A stretch of 30,858 nucleotides of DNA from Hepatocystis sp. ex Piliocolobus tephrosceles. Its lineage: Eukaryota; Apicomplexa; Aconoidasida; Haemosporida; Plasmodiidae. How positions within the stretch are numbered: position 1 is the stretch's first letter; each line of letters opens with the position of its first letter. The stretch lies in NCBI GenBank assembly GCA_902459845.2, contig CABPSV020000001.1, positions 1 through 30,858 on the forward strand, read 5' to 3'. Both the position numbers and the translations under genes were made by a program. Below the pieces are notes generated by a model. That model ran no database searches. It saw nothing but the letters and a program-made list of their open reading frames with translations, and was not told the DNA's origin. Below are positions 12,301 through 23,101 of this stretch, in pieces.

Positions 12301-13404
12301 TAATAATTAACACATCATATAGTTTATAATTCTTAAATAAAAAAAAACAAAAAAAAAATTATAAAATAATTTATATTTATGAATTGGAAATGTTGATTTA
12401 AAGTAATTATAATATTGGTTGTTTATATCTAATAAGGTGGTGTAAATAAAAAACAAAAATGAGACTTATAGACAAGTTTAAATTTATAAATAAATTTATA
12501 TACACACACGCGTACGTAATGTATATATTCGCTTTTATAACAAGTACATTGCTCATTCTTACAATTAATGCGTTTTTTATTGATAATAATTCATCCGTGC
12601 TGGAATATTTTTCCAATAAAGCAAAAAAGTGATTTTTATTTACAGCAGTAGCATTGAATTTTTTAAAAAATAAAGCACTAATATCATTGGTAAAATTTAC
12701 TTCAAGGGTGCTTTTTATATTTTGTTTTAGCTCGATATTTATTATACTACAATTAAAAAATAACATGTAATTAAAAAATGTAAAATTAAAGTTAGAAGAA
12801 TCAAAAGATGATGTAAACACGAATCTAATTATGTATGAAAATGTTTGATGTATACATAACCATACTTTAAACTTATTGCTGGTCCTTTTTTTTTTTTTTT
12901 TTTACTATACTAGTTTACTATTGAAACACTTTTAGCATTATTATACTTTACTAAGATTTACTGTTTTATTATATATATATATATAGTTTTTATTTATTTT
13001 TATATATGTTGTATATATTATTTTATAAGAATTAACCTTGTTGTATCATTAGAGTTATTAAAAAGTTCGCTTGGGTCAGTCAATTTTTCTTTTGCTTTTG
13101 CAAATTTATGTATATCCGATAATAAACTATTTTTTAAAGTGTATTGTTTTTTATCAGAATTAATATGTTTACTTACTAAGTAACTATCATTATTTTTTTT
13201 ATTATCATATTTGAATTTTTTTTTTTCTTTATTTTCTTTATCAATTTTTTTTGGAGGATCTATTTCATATTTTACAGGTAAGTCATTTTTGTTTATTTTA
13301 TCCTTCATGCTAACTTCTAATCTATTTTTTTTCATAATTTTTATTTTGTTCATGTGTTCGACTTTTCCATTGTCTTTATATTTTTTTACATTTTTTTTAT
13401 CCAT
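7158..13404 (-). CDS. Axonemal dynein intermediate chain, DNAI3/WDR63/IC140 type, 17 exons
   Basis: Exons in transcription order: 13037-13404, 12563-12824, 12227-12331, 11765-12046, 11011-11529, 10681-10749, 10475-10535, 10109-10276, 9829-9978, 9506-9579, 9222-9305, 8843-8976, 8315-8622, 7934-8025, 7729-7821, 7554-7589, 7158-7256. The sum is 2904 bases, 967 residues, in frame throughout. The product would be an intermediate chain of an inner-arm (I1/f type) axonemal dynein. WD40-type strands: YILIWSYGN about 492-500, NGLIVIWQLP about 533-542, DGSILIWD about 613-620, EEGEYVFGN 687-695, FYLW about 743-746, YIGKKNGHIEIWNLLE about 778-793. Several align with human WDR63 (for example YIGREDGYIDIWDLLE and GQIVMWDI). 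The lysine-rich N-terminus and coiled C-terminal end (EIDEFLLW...DEDYKNVF) also fit. The donor of the 36-base exon 16 (GTGATA) and the 5' part (exons 1-4) are the weakest pieces. Expected use is the male gamete flagellum. Confidence 0.8.
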
Positions 13405-14065
13405 AGTAATGGTACTTTTTATTTATTACTTTGTTTAGTCGATGTGTTATATAAAAAAAGAAAATTTTATTTTTAAAAGAATGTATTAAAATTTTATTAA
13501 CTAGACAAAGAAGAAATAAAACAACTATAAAACGTTTATTATAATTGTTTTTTTGTTTCAATTTTTTGGTTATTTTTTTCAAAGAATAAAAATTATTAGA
13601 AGAAAAAAAAATAATAAAAAATAAAAAAACAAACAAACAGGACAAACATAAAAAATTAAAATATCAAAATATGCTACAAAAAGGAATCTTTTACAAAAAT
13701 GAAATGAATTATCTATTTTGTATAACTTAGATACACATAAAAATGAGACTTAAAAAAATAAATAAAAGAAAACGAATAATAATAAAATATAATTATTTAT
13801 ATTTTTGTTTTTTGTGCGCGTTTATGTATAGTAGTAAAAAAAAAATAAATGGTCATAAACATATATACATATATGTCTGATTTATTAAAAAAATAACATA
13901 TGTTAAATTATGACACATATGTATATGTGTGAAGGGCTATAATGTGTTCAAAATACGTTTTCCATATGTATTAATACTTATTTATAATTAGAATAAAGAA
14001 ATCACATAATATATTTATGACAATTATAAATTATAAGATAATGTTCTATTTAATGAATATAACAG
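13405..14065. other. Spacer upstream of DNAI3
   Basis: This 661-base stretch lies between the 3' end of the 230-residue gene and the start codon of DNAI3, both on the minus strand. It must hold the 3' UTR of one and the promoter of the other. I see only A/T runs and no clear element. Confidence 0.7.
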
Positions 14066-14369
14066 TTATTCATTTTTAAGTTTTATCAAATCTTGCTCTA
14101 AAATATTTAAAAGGTTTTTTATATATTTTTCATTTATTAATAATTTTTTTTTATTTTCATTTAATTGCATTTGTATATATACGATATTATTATTTTCCTT
14201 CGAAGCTTCATATAACGCATAAAGACCGTAAACGCTTACCTTAGACAAAAAAAAAAAAAGAAAAAGAAAATATAAGAAAATATAAGAAAATATAAGAAAA
14301 TAATTAAGTAGAAATAAAATTAGTGTTAACTAGTAAGTATAAATAGTTATATCGTTATTTAAACAAACA

Positions 14370-14410
<41 letters not shown>

Positions 14411-15578
14411 CATATGCCTTTTTTCTACAATTTACACACTTAACAGTTTATATATATATGTATATATATAGATTATTATTTTTTTTCAAACCAAATAAAA
14501 AATCGGATGTGTGGCTGAAGCAAAAGTAAAAAAAAAGCCAGTTATAAATAAAGCAAGTATTTCTTTATTGCTATATTTTTTGGAACTTTTTTCAGTTAAT
14601 ATCTAAAAATGATAAATGTGAATAAAAATATAATTAAAAAAAAATTAATAGAAATGATTAAGAAAAAGTTTAAATACAAAAAATAATTATGTAAATCTAC
14701 GAATGTATGGTTAAATAAACAAATCTTATAAACATAAAAGAAAATAAGCATGTGTAAAAGCAAAAAGATACACGTATTATAATGCACTAATGTGTACTTT
14801 CATTTTTTCTTCTTTTAAATTAGTTTTATCATTAAGTAGAACAGCCAATTCATTAATTATATTTTTACATTTTTCTTTCTTTTCCTCATTTAAAAATTTA
14901 TAATTATTTTGTATCGACTGAAATATAAATAAAACATTTAAAAATAAAAAATAAAATAATATATATTATTAAAATCAACAAAGTAATTACAGGATATGTT
15001 CAATATAAAGTTTATTTTAAAAATGTATTAAAAATATGAACCATTTATTATCATACGATTAGACATAGCATGAAATATCTTTATGTTTTATATAAATTAG
15101 TAAATGTCCTAAAACTTAGCGAATCATATGTATTATTTGTATTATCTTAAATTTTTATGTACGTATATGTTCATGTATGTATTGTTGAGATGACTAATTT
15201 GTGTGATGATATATGTTTGAAACATGCTTGTACATACATATACACATATATATTTTTTTTGCGTATGTAAAAATGGTTAAAAGTATTTACTTCTTCTAGC
15301 AAATAAAGTGAAGCCCTATCCAATTTGTTTTTCGCATTGCTAATAGAATCGATTAATGATTGTTTTGAACATTTTCTCTTATGAATTAATTGAACATTAT
15401 CTCTTTTATTTATAAAATGTGTGTTAAAAGCATTAAAGGCATTAAAACTGTTAATACTGTGTAGGTGCTTTTCATTTTTAAAAAACAATTTAGGTGACAA
15501 ACTAAAGGATTGTTTAATAAAATGTTTACTTATATTTTTTACATTTATAGAAAATATAATATTTGTAATAAAATGCAT
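14066..15578 (-). CDS. Unknown protein with presequence-like N-terminus and one membrane segment, four exons
   Basis: Exons are 15291-15578, 14798-14917, 14492-14602 and 14066-14239; all introns are phase 0, and the product has 230 residues. I do not recognise the family. The first 70 residues are rich in F, S, N, K and I with few acidic residues (MHFITNIIFSINVKN...), as in a mitochondrial presequence, and include a small FNAFNAFN repeat. A helical, charged stretch with coiled-coil character follows (about 70-145), then a hydrophobic segment about 151-173 (ALFITGFFFTFASATHPIFYL), a short aromatic link (YGLYALYEA) and a second long helix to the end (about 185-230). A membrane-anchored mitochondrial scaffold would fit but is inference. 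Splice sites are canonical (GTAAAT, GTACAC, GTTTGA donors), and the four pieces join without a stop. Confidence 0.72.
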
Positions 15579-16671
15579 TTTTATTTTTTTTTTATAATTT
15601 TTATAAGTATTTGGTTTTAATATAAAATTTTTTAATTCGATAATACTTTTTTTTTGTTAATCGAATCTTATTTGCTTTCATTTTTATTTTATTTTGTTCT
15701 GTTTTTTGATCGTATTTTTTTTTTATTTATAACACTTGCACTACAATTAAATATATAAACATAAAAAAAATAAATAAATTAAAAATGGTAACAAAACATA
15801 TTTATTTATATATATATGTAAGTACAAAACTGCATGTTCATTAAAATAATTATTATACGCATTAAAGAAAGTTTTAATATTTTTACTTAATTATATTTAA
15901 TTAAGATATATTTTTTAAGCACGTTTCTTTTTTCTTGTTCATTTCAGAGTTTAAAAAAAAATGTACATTTTTTTTTTACTTATAATATATATACATATAT
16001 ATATTAAACGATTGCTGTATTCGCTTCTGTATCTGCATTTTACACATATGTAGTAGTAAATCACATATACCTTACATTTAAATTATTATTTACATTTTTA
16101 TAACCTTATACTTTTATAACCATTTTATGTTAATATTTTGTGCATATTTGTGAGTTTTTTCGTTTAAGTTTTGCTAAACAAAAAAACATGTTTTTATTTA
16201 TACGATAATATAAAAATATTTTTACGTATTTACGTATATTTATATACGCGCTTTTACGTATTTACATATATTTATATACGTTTATTTAAGTATATATGTA
16301 TATATGTACTATGCATTTTTTTTTTTTTTTTTTTTATAATGGTATTATAAAGCAAAATTAATGGAATAAAAAAGAAAACTATATAATAGTTTTTTTTTTT
16401 TTTTTTTAATTCATTAAATTTAATGATTTATGTAAAATTATTTTTTTTTAACAAGAATAAGAAAAGGAAAAAATAAAATAGCTTATTAAATATATAAATA
16501 ACACTATATAAAATAAATAAAGAAGTATTAAAAAAAAAAAAAAGCAATAAATTAAAAAGATAAAACAAAAAAGTTCAATTGTCATATATATTTATAAAGA
16601 AAAAAATATATAAAGAGGAAAATATTAACTTTTATTTGAAACTTATTATTTTAATTTTAAATTATCAGAAA
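15579..16671. promoter_or_regulatory. Divergent intergenic region (probable bidirectional promoter)
   Basis: About 1.1 kb between two genes transcribed away from each other, so it should carry both promoters. It contains T runs at about 16317-16335 and 16390-16408 and a 29-base direct repeat at 16220-16248 and 16252-16280. No core promoter element can be assigned from sequence alone. Confidence 0.6.
16220..16280 (+). repeat. 29-base direct repeat, period 32
   Basis: Two copies of a block starting TTTTACGTATTTAC and ending TTTATATACG (16220-16248 and 16252-16280), differing at one base (ACG versus ACA). Each contains the palindrome TACGTA. It lies 390-450 bases upstream of the + strand gene. 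Confidence 0.85.
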
Positions 16672-17504
16672 ATGGGATCGACAATTCAACCATCAAGATT
16701 TTTAGATAGTAATATATATATATATATATACATATATATACGATTGCTTACTTAAATAAGAAATATAGCTTGTTATAAAACATATGTTACGTATACTTAC
16801 AATATACAATTTGAATAAAGCTATATTTTACATATTTTATAAATTATAGATTGTTATATAAATATATTAACACAATAAAGTTCCAGTTTATTTTAATAAA
16901 TATAATATATCAACTTATGTAATGTATTTTGATATCATGAACATGTTTTACATATTTTATATCCTATGTAATATGACTAAATTACATAAGTATTTATTTA
17001 TTAAAACATTTAAAATATATATTGTCCACATACATACACATACACAGGAGAACGCATATATGTACATGTATATGCAAGCTTACATATTTCGTTTTCTTTT
17101 TTTTTTAACGTAGGTGCGGTATTATCTTTATTTGCTATGATCATTTCAGCGGCTTTTCTTTACATGTTTTCAGAATTTTACTTGTTATCAATTGAAACGA
17201 AATTATTTAACAATAAAATAGCCATGGTCCTATCTCGCTTATTTCCGTTTAAAGTAAAAAAAATATTTAATAATAATAAAAAGAATAAATTGAAAATGAT
17301 GAATTATCTATGCGTAGACATTTACTAATTATTTTTATGTAGGTTGTTCTTTTAAATATTGAAATAATTAACATTTTTTTTTTTTTATTTTTTTTTTTTA
17401 GCAAAAAAATTTTGAATATAATTTGACTCACATATTACTGTTAACCATATGTATAATTATTCTTAGCTTAAAGTAAAATGAAAAAAAAAAAAAAAAAAAA
17501 AAAA
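16552..17504 (+). repeat. Left copy of a block of about 950 bases duplicated around an assembly gap
   Basis: This block is repeated at 17515-18465. By eye the two are the same except in an AT microsatellite just after exon 1, where the right copy is 8 bases longer and carries a few C/G changes, and in the terminal poly-A length. The left copy ends in a poly-A run that goes straight into Ns. This pattern suggests overlapping contig ends that were not merged. Confidence 0.9.
16672..17476 (+). pseudogene. Left copy of the small two-TM protein gene, lacking its last exon
   Basis: Exons 16672..16708, 17114..17253 and 17402..17476 match the complete gene at 17635-18838 base for base in the coding parts. 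If the donor in exon 3 is not used it would end in TAA at 17476 and give 83 residues; the fourth exon of the right copy is absent because the gap follows. It is most likely a sequence-assembly duplicate and not a second gene. It should not be counted as a paralog without long-read support. Confidence 0.7.
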
Positions 17505-17514
17505 NNNNNNNNNN
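17505..17514. other. Assembly gap (10 N)
   Basis: Ten N bases directly after a run of 24 A. The size is conventional and says nothing about the true distance; the real distance may be negative (an overlap). Confidence 0.99.
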
Positions 17515-18465
17515 TTAAAAAGATAAAACAAAAAAGTTCAATTGTCATATATATTTATAAAGAAAAAAATATATAAAGAGGAAAATATTAACTTTTATTT
17601 GAAACTTATTATTTTAATTTTAAATTATCAGAAAATGGGATCGACAATTCAACCATCAAGATTTTTAGATAGTAATATACATATATGTATATATATATAT
17701 ACATATATATACGATTGCTTACTTAAATAAGAAATATAGCTTGTTATAAAACATATGTTACGTATACTTACAATATACAATTTGAATAAAGCTATATTTT
17801 ACATATTTTATAAATTATAGATTGTTATATAAATATATTAACACAATAAAGTTCCAGTTTATTTTAATAAATATAATATATCAACTTATGTAATGTATTT
17901 TGATATCATGAACATGTTTTACATATTTTATATCCTATGTAATATGACTAAATTACATAAGTATTTATTTATTAAAACATTTAAAATATATATTGTCCAC
18001 ATACATACACATACACAGGAGAACGCATATATGTACATGTATATGCAAGCTTACATATTTCGTTTTCTTTTTTTTTTAACGTAGGTGCGGTATTATCTTT
18101 ATTTGCTATGATCATTTCAGCGGCTTTTCTTTACATGTTTTCAGAATTTTACTTGTTATCAATTGAAACGAAATTATTTAACAATAAAATAGCCATGGTC
18201 CTATCTCGCTTATTTCCGTTTAAAGTAAAAAAAATATTTAATAATAATAAAAAGAATAAATTGAAAATGATGAATTATCTATGCGTAGACATTTACTAAT
18301 TATTTTTATGTAGGTTGTTCTTTTAAATATTGAAATAATTAACATTTTTTTTTTTTTATTTTTTTTTTTTAGCAAAAAAATTTTGAATATAATTTGACTC
18401 ACATATTACTGTTAACCATATGTATAATTATTCTTAGCTTAAAGTAAAATGAAAAAAAAAAAAAA
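17515..18465 (+). repeat. Right copy of the duplicated block
   Basis: Begins right after the Ns with the same bases as 16552 onward and stays collinear through the three first exons and the 3' poly-A tract, after which the sequence is unique. Offset to the left copy is 963 before and 971 after the microsatellite. Confidence 0.9.
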
Positions 18466-18838
18466 AAAAATAAATTCATAATGTGAACTACGCCACATAC
18501 CTCATATAAAAACTTTATATAATAAAAAAAATAACAACTTAGTACAAATCTACATACGCATTCATTCATATATACATTTAAACATATAGATATTTTATTT
18601 ATAAATATTATTTTATGTACACGTGTGTGTTTTGTAGAATGTACATTTACATCTTAAAATAAGGGGATAGTAACATTTAGTTTTTTTTTTCTTTTTTTTC
18701 GTTTTTTTTAATTTTATTAGACCTGATCATAGTAGCCACGATAAAAGAAAAAATAAGGATTACAAAAAAAGTCACACTAGAGACGATTCACAAAGATCAG
18801 ACGATCTTGATAAATATCAGTCAAGAAAAAATAAATAA
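17635..18838 (+). CDS. Small two-transmembrane protein with charged tail, four exons, unknown function
   Basis: Exons 17635..17671, 18085..18224, 18373..18443 and 18721..18838 give 121 residues. The start is MGSTIQPSRFLDS. A first membrane segment lies about 14-36 (AVLSLFAMIISAAFLYMF), a short basic loop with SRLFPFK follows, and a second segment spans about 69-82 (HILLLTICIIILSL). The tail is very hydrophilic (DKRKNKDYKKSHTRDDS) and encoded by exon 4. Exon 3 can end by splicing at AA|GTAAAA (phase 2), which joins exon 4 after TTATTAG exactly in frame; without that splice a TAA follows one codon later and the product is 83 residues. I do not recognise the family. Two close membrane segments with a basic cytosolic tail suggest a small subunit of a membrane complex, but that is inference. 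Confidence 0.68.
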
Positions 18839-19116
18839 ATTCTATAACAAAATAAGTGTGCTTAATTATACACACATTAGCACACGTAAATTTATGAATA
18901 CGATTATATATATATTTATGTGTGTATAATATTGATAATGTGTTTGACATTTTTTTGTTTATTTTTTAATTGACTGAATATATATAATATATAAAAAAAA
19001 AAAAAAAAAATTTGCAGGCTTAAATATATTATAGATCAAGTAAAAAATAAACCAAAGCTATTTTTTTTTTTTAAGATACGATATAATTTATAAATAATGC
19101 ACTACTGGCCATTTTA

Positions 19117-19147
<31 letters not shown>

Positions 19148-19335
19148 GTATGCATTAGTAGAATTATTAATTTAAGGTATATGCATATATTTATATATAT
19201 AAAGTATTCTTAAATAGTGAAAATAACAATTACCAAAAAAAGAATAAATGAAAAAAAAAACTGAAAAAAGGAAGAAGAACAACTAAATAAGTCGTTTTTA
19301 CATCATGAAAATAATAAAAGTAACATTTTTTTTTT
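18839..19335. other. Convergent spacer
   Basis: About 500 bases between two gene 3' ends. It holds a T run at about 19119-19143 and A runs but no open frame or RNA-like structure that I can support. Confidence 0.75.
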
Positions 19336-21327
19336 TTAAGTATTAAAATGTGTTTTAATTATATCACTAAATGAATCATATAAAGTTTGGTCAAATTTAG
19401 GTTCAATATACGTTTTATGAATTTTATTAATTATGTAAAAAAACATAGATACATCTTCAATCATAGGATAAATTGGGTAATTGTGAGTGTCATTTGTAAA
19501 AAGTAAATTAACAATTTGTTTACTTCTATCTAATTTATTAATAATACAGTTGTTATCTTTGTTGTCATTCTTGTCGTTACTTTCGTCGCTACTTTTGTCA
19601 TCATTCTTGTCGTTACTTTTTCCGTTACTTATGTCGTTCTTATCGCTAATTATATATTTTTTTTTTTCACTCAAATATCTATTTTTATTATCAGTGCTAT
19701 TATTATAATTCTTATTGTTTATATTACACTTTTCATAGTCACAATCGTTTTCTTTTTCATTTGATACCTTTTCTTGCTTTTCCTTTTGTATTAAGCTTTC
19801 AATATTTTTAAATATATTTTTATAATTTTCCACATTTTCGTTAATAATTTTTATAGTATCTTTTCGGTAAACGACAGGTTTGTATTCATAATATGCACAG
19901 TAAATAATTCCTTCAGTTAATAATAAATTATTAAACAATTTTATAAAAAATTTATTGTCAATAATATTGTTTTGTATTAGTGGTTGTTTAGTTATGTCTT
20001 CATTTGGTTCATTATATTGGGTATTCGAGTGATTGCAATTATATGGATCATTTAAGTCACATTGACTGTTATTACTAGGTTGTGAGTTATAATCGATTAC
20101 TTCGTTTTTTTTAAGTATATACTTATTTTTTTTATTCATATGATTATTCACATGTGTTGGAATATTATTTGTATTGTTATTATCAGTATTATTACTATTA
20201 TTATTATTATTATTATTATTATTGTTATTATTATTATTATTATTATTGTTATTATTATTGTTATTATTATTATTGTTATTATTATTATTGTTATTATTAT
20301 TGTTAGTATTATTATTATTTGTTTTCTGTACATCATGTAGCTTAAATGTTGTGTTATTTTGCTCAGCAGTAGTATTACCTTTTATAAACATATTTGTATT
20401 TTTATTTTCGTAAATATAATCTGCTAATTCGTTATAAATTACATCTATATTAAAAAAATAAACTTTCCAAAAAGTTATTTCAGACATATAATGAGGTACT
20501 AAATAATTTTTCATTATTTTTAAGTTGTTATCTTCTTTCATTATATTTTCACTTTGTTCTTTTTTTTTTTCCCAATTGAAATTATAATTTTCTAATATAT
20601 TAGTATTTAAGATTTTTGTTTTATTAATATTTAATTCGATTATTTTTTTATAAACATTTTTATTTAATTCCTCATTTGGTAAATTTACAGGAAACCCTTG
20701 ATTATATTTTATACGATATATTTTTGAAACCATTATATCTGCTTTTTTCCAAGGAACGATTTTGGATAAGTATATTTTTTTACTGCCATTCATATCGTCA
20801 CTACTCTTGTTTGTTTGTACAATGTTTGAATAATTCAAACTTAAATCATTTTTACTACTACTCATAGAGTTGTTACTAAAATTGTTATTTATGTTTTTAT
20901 CATAAAAGTGACTAGTACTATCATGGTTATTCTGCGATTGGTTGTTTGAAAAAATATTACCAGCCAAAATATTATCAGATAAATTATTAATCAAACCATT
21001 GTTGTTTATTTTTTCCTTATATATATCTCCTACTATTTTTTTTATGTTACTAAATCCATTTATAATTTTTTTATTATAATATTGTAGTTCACTAAAATCT
21101 TTTTCATTTATGTATTTATTATTTATTATGTTTAATTTATTTTGTATATTATCTTTTAGACTATTATCGCTAGCACTAGGTGATAGGTTATCTTGCTTAT
21201 TGTTTAATCCATCGCCTTTATTATGATCAAATGAATTATTGTTTAAGTTTATTTCTTGAAGTGTGTTATTTATATCTTCCGCTTTTTTTTTTATTTGATT
21301 ACTTACTTCTTTCCATAAGGAGTACAT
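19336..21327 (-). CDS. BSD-domain protein (SYAP1-like architecture), single exon
   Basis: Single exon, 663 residues, starting MYSLWKEVSNQ. The BSD domain is at about 247-301: NFNWEKK, then EDNNLKIMKNYLVPHYMSEITFWKVYFFNID, which carries the family signature LVP..(x)3-5 E.FW..YF. This arrangement (hydrophobic N-terminal helix, linker, BSD) is closer to SYAP1 and other BSD-only proteins than to the TFIIH p62 subunit, which has a PH domain and two BSD repeats. A nearly pure asparagine tract covers about 336-380, and a D/N/K/S repeat region (KNDKSSDESNDKND type) precedes the C-terminus. A conserved-looking C-terminal block (about 605-663) includes YPIYPMIEDVSMFFYIINKIH. Role unknown; in other eukaryotes BSD proteins act in transcription or membrane-linked signalling. 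Confidence 0.85.
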   Translation of the reverse strand: MYSLWKEVSNQIKKKAEDINNTLQEINLNNNSFDHNKGDGLNNKQDNLSPSASDNSLKDNIQNKLNIINNKYINEKDFSELQYYNKKIINGFSNIKKIVGDIYKEKINNNGLINNLSDNILAGNIFSNNQSQNNHDSTSHFYDKNINNNFSNNSMSSSKNDLSLNYSNIVQTNKSSDDMNGSKKIYLSKIVPWKKADIMVSKIYRIKYNQGFPVNLPNEELNKNVYKKIIELNINKTKILNTNILENYNFNWEKKKEQSENIMKEDNNLKIMKNYLVPHYMSEITFWKVYFFNIDVIYNELADYIYENKNTNMFIKGNTTAEQNNTTFKLHDVQKTNNNNTNNNNNNNNNNNNNNNNNNNNNNNNNNNNNNNNNNNNSNNTDNNNTNNIPTHVNNHMNKKNKYILKKNEVIDYNSQPSNNSQCDLNDPYNCNHSNTQYNEPNEDITKQPLIQNNIIDNKFFIKLFNNLLLTEGIIYCAYYEYKPVVYRKDTIKIINENVENYKNIFKNIESLIQKEKQEKVSNEKENDCDYEKCNINNKNYNNSTDNKNRYLSEKKKYIISDKNDISNGKSNDKNDDKSSDESNDKNDNKDNNCIINKLDRSKQIVNLLFTNDTHNYPIYPMIEDVSMFFYIINKIHKTYIEPKFDQTLYDSFSDIIKTHFNT
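20178..20318 (-). repeat. Trinucleotide tract encoding poly-Asn
   Basis: Mixed AAT/AAC codons on the minus strand (ATT/GTT on +) give about 45 nearly uninterrupted asparagines within the BSD protein. The mixture of two codons means this is not a pure microsatellite. The tract also opens long poly-L, poly-I and poly-V frames in other frames, which are not genes. Confidence 0.95.
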
Positions 21328-21371
21328 TTTTTTTACAATATGTAAGACAAAAATAACTAACTAACTAACTA

Positions 21372-21418
<47 letters not shown>

Positions 21419-22288
21419 TGTTCATATAATTTAATATTTGTTATGGGTTAAATTTTTTAAATTCTGTTAAGTCTAATAAAATAATAAAATAAAAATATCC
21501 ACTGTTTATAGTTTGTTTTTTAAAAAAAAAATTAAAATAAAAATGTTTGTCTATTATATAGCATGCTTTTTTTTTTTTTATTTGCTTTCACCTACAGCGA
21601 AACATAAATTATGTTAAAGAATTATATATAAAAAGAAAATTTCAGTTAGAATGCAAAAAAAAGCATATAAATTTAAATTAAAATTAAAATGGAGAATAAT
21701 AATATAAAATGAATAAAATTTTACTGTACGTTATGAAAAAAAAAAAAAAAAATACATGTTTATATATATATATATATATATTTAGAACTTTTTAATTCAA
21801 AAATGTTTACTCACGAAATTGCAAAAATAAAGAAAAAAACGAATAAAGAATAAACGAATAAATAGCCAAATGAATGAATAGCCAAATGAATGAATAAAGC
21901 AAACGCGCGTATAAAATTAAAGGTTGAGAAAAAAAAAAAAAAAAAAGGACAATAATTATGTATTAAAAATGGCTATAAATATATATTATATATATGTTCT
22001 TATATATTTTGTTCATATTAATAATACATGTAAAAAACACTTATTTAAAATAACCATCACAGAGGTTTTTTTTTTTTTTTTCGTTTTTACACTTGAACAA
22101 GTGTTACCAATATGTATAACAATTTAAAAAAAAAGTAAAAAAATGCAATTTTACTTCAGGATTAATCTATAAAATACGTAAAATATGATTATTGGCATTC
22201 GTATATATTTTTATAAAACATATGTTTTATTTTTTAATGAATTAAAATGTGATAAAAAAAAAATAATAAAAGTTAACAAAAAAGTAGC

Positions 22289-22392
22289 ATAAACTAACAT
22301 AAAATGACACAAAATAACATAAAATAACATGAAATAACATAAACTAACATAAAACTAACATAAAACTAACAAAAACAACAAAATCAACAAAA
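22289..22392 (+). repeat. AT-rich 10/11-bp tandem array
   Basis: A degenerate array that moves from 10-base units (AAAATAACAT, AAACTAACAT) to 11-base units (AAAACTAACAT) and then to ACAAAATCAACA-like units. It reads as a decaying minisatellite about 1 kb upstream of the BSD start and 1.3 kb upstream of the GINS start. Confidence 0.8.
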
Positions 22393-22517
22393 ATGTACCA
22401 TCCTGTCATATTGGTAAAACAAACTGAACGAGTAAATTAATAAACTGAGAAAATAATGAAATAATGCATCATGATACTTACTTTTTTAAAAGTATAATAT
22501 TTTTATTTGCTACGCAT

Positions 22518-22550
<33 letters not shown>

Positions 22551-22566
22551 AAGTAAAAAGATTGAT

Positions 22567-22603
<37 letters not shown>

Positions 22604-23057
22604 ATGCAAAAAAAAAAAAAAATAAATAAATAAATAAGCACGTTTATTTGTTGTTTTTTTGGCAATTATACTATCATTTGATTATGCATCATAAATCTTT
22701 TTTTTTTTTTTTTTTTTTTTTTAAATCCTTTTATTTTTGTATATACATCATATGTGAAAAATGCATAAGTGCGCCCATACAATTTTACTAACAAACAAAG
22801 CTATACAAACATTTGATAAGACTTTTTATTGTTTGAAAAAACGAATATGTACCTAAGAGGTAAAATTAACACTTGACTCATATATTTATGCATACACACG
22901 TACATACAATACACGCAATACACATAAATATATATATACACTTACGTATTTATAATAATGTAACATTGAACACTTGTGTGAACACGATAATGTATAATTT
23001 TAACATTCTAATACACAAAGTATACAACGAGCAATAAACAGTACAAAATTAACACAC

Positions 23058-23101
<44 letters not shown>

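Noticed and set aside
16922..17328. Two 63-codon frames in the left copy (and the same at 17893-18299)
   Set aside because: One lies in intron 1; the other is exon 2 read through the GTAAAA donor into intron 2.
20140..20413. Poly-Leu, poly-Ile and poly-Val frames
   Set aside because: Antisense or shifted reading of the poly-Asn codon tract of the BSD protein.
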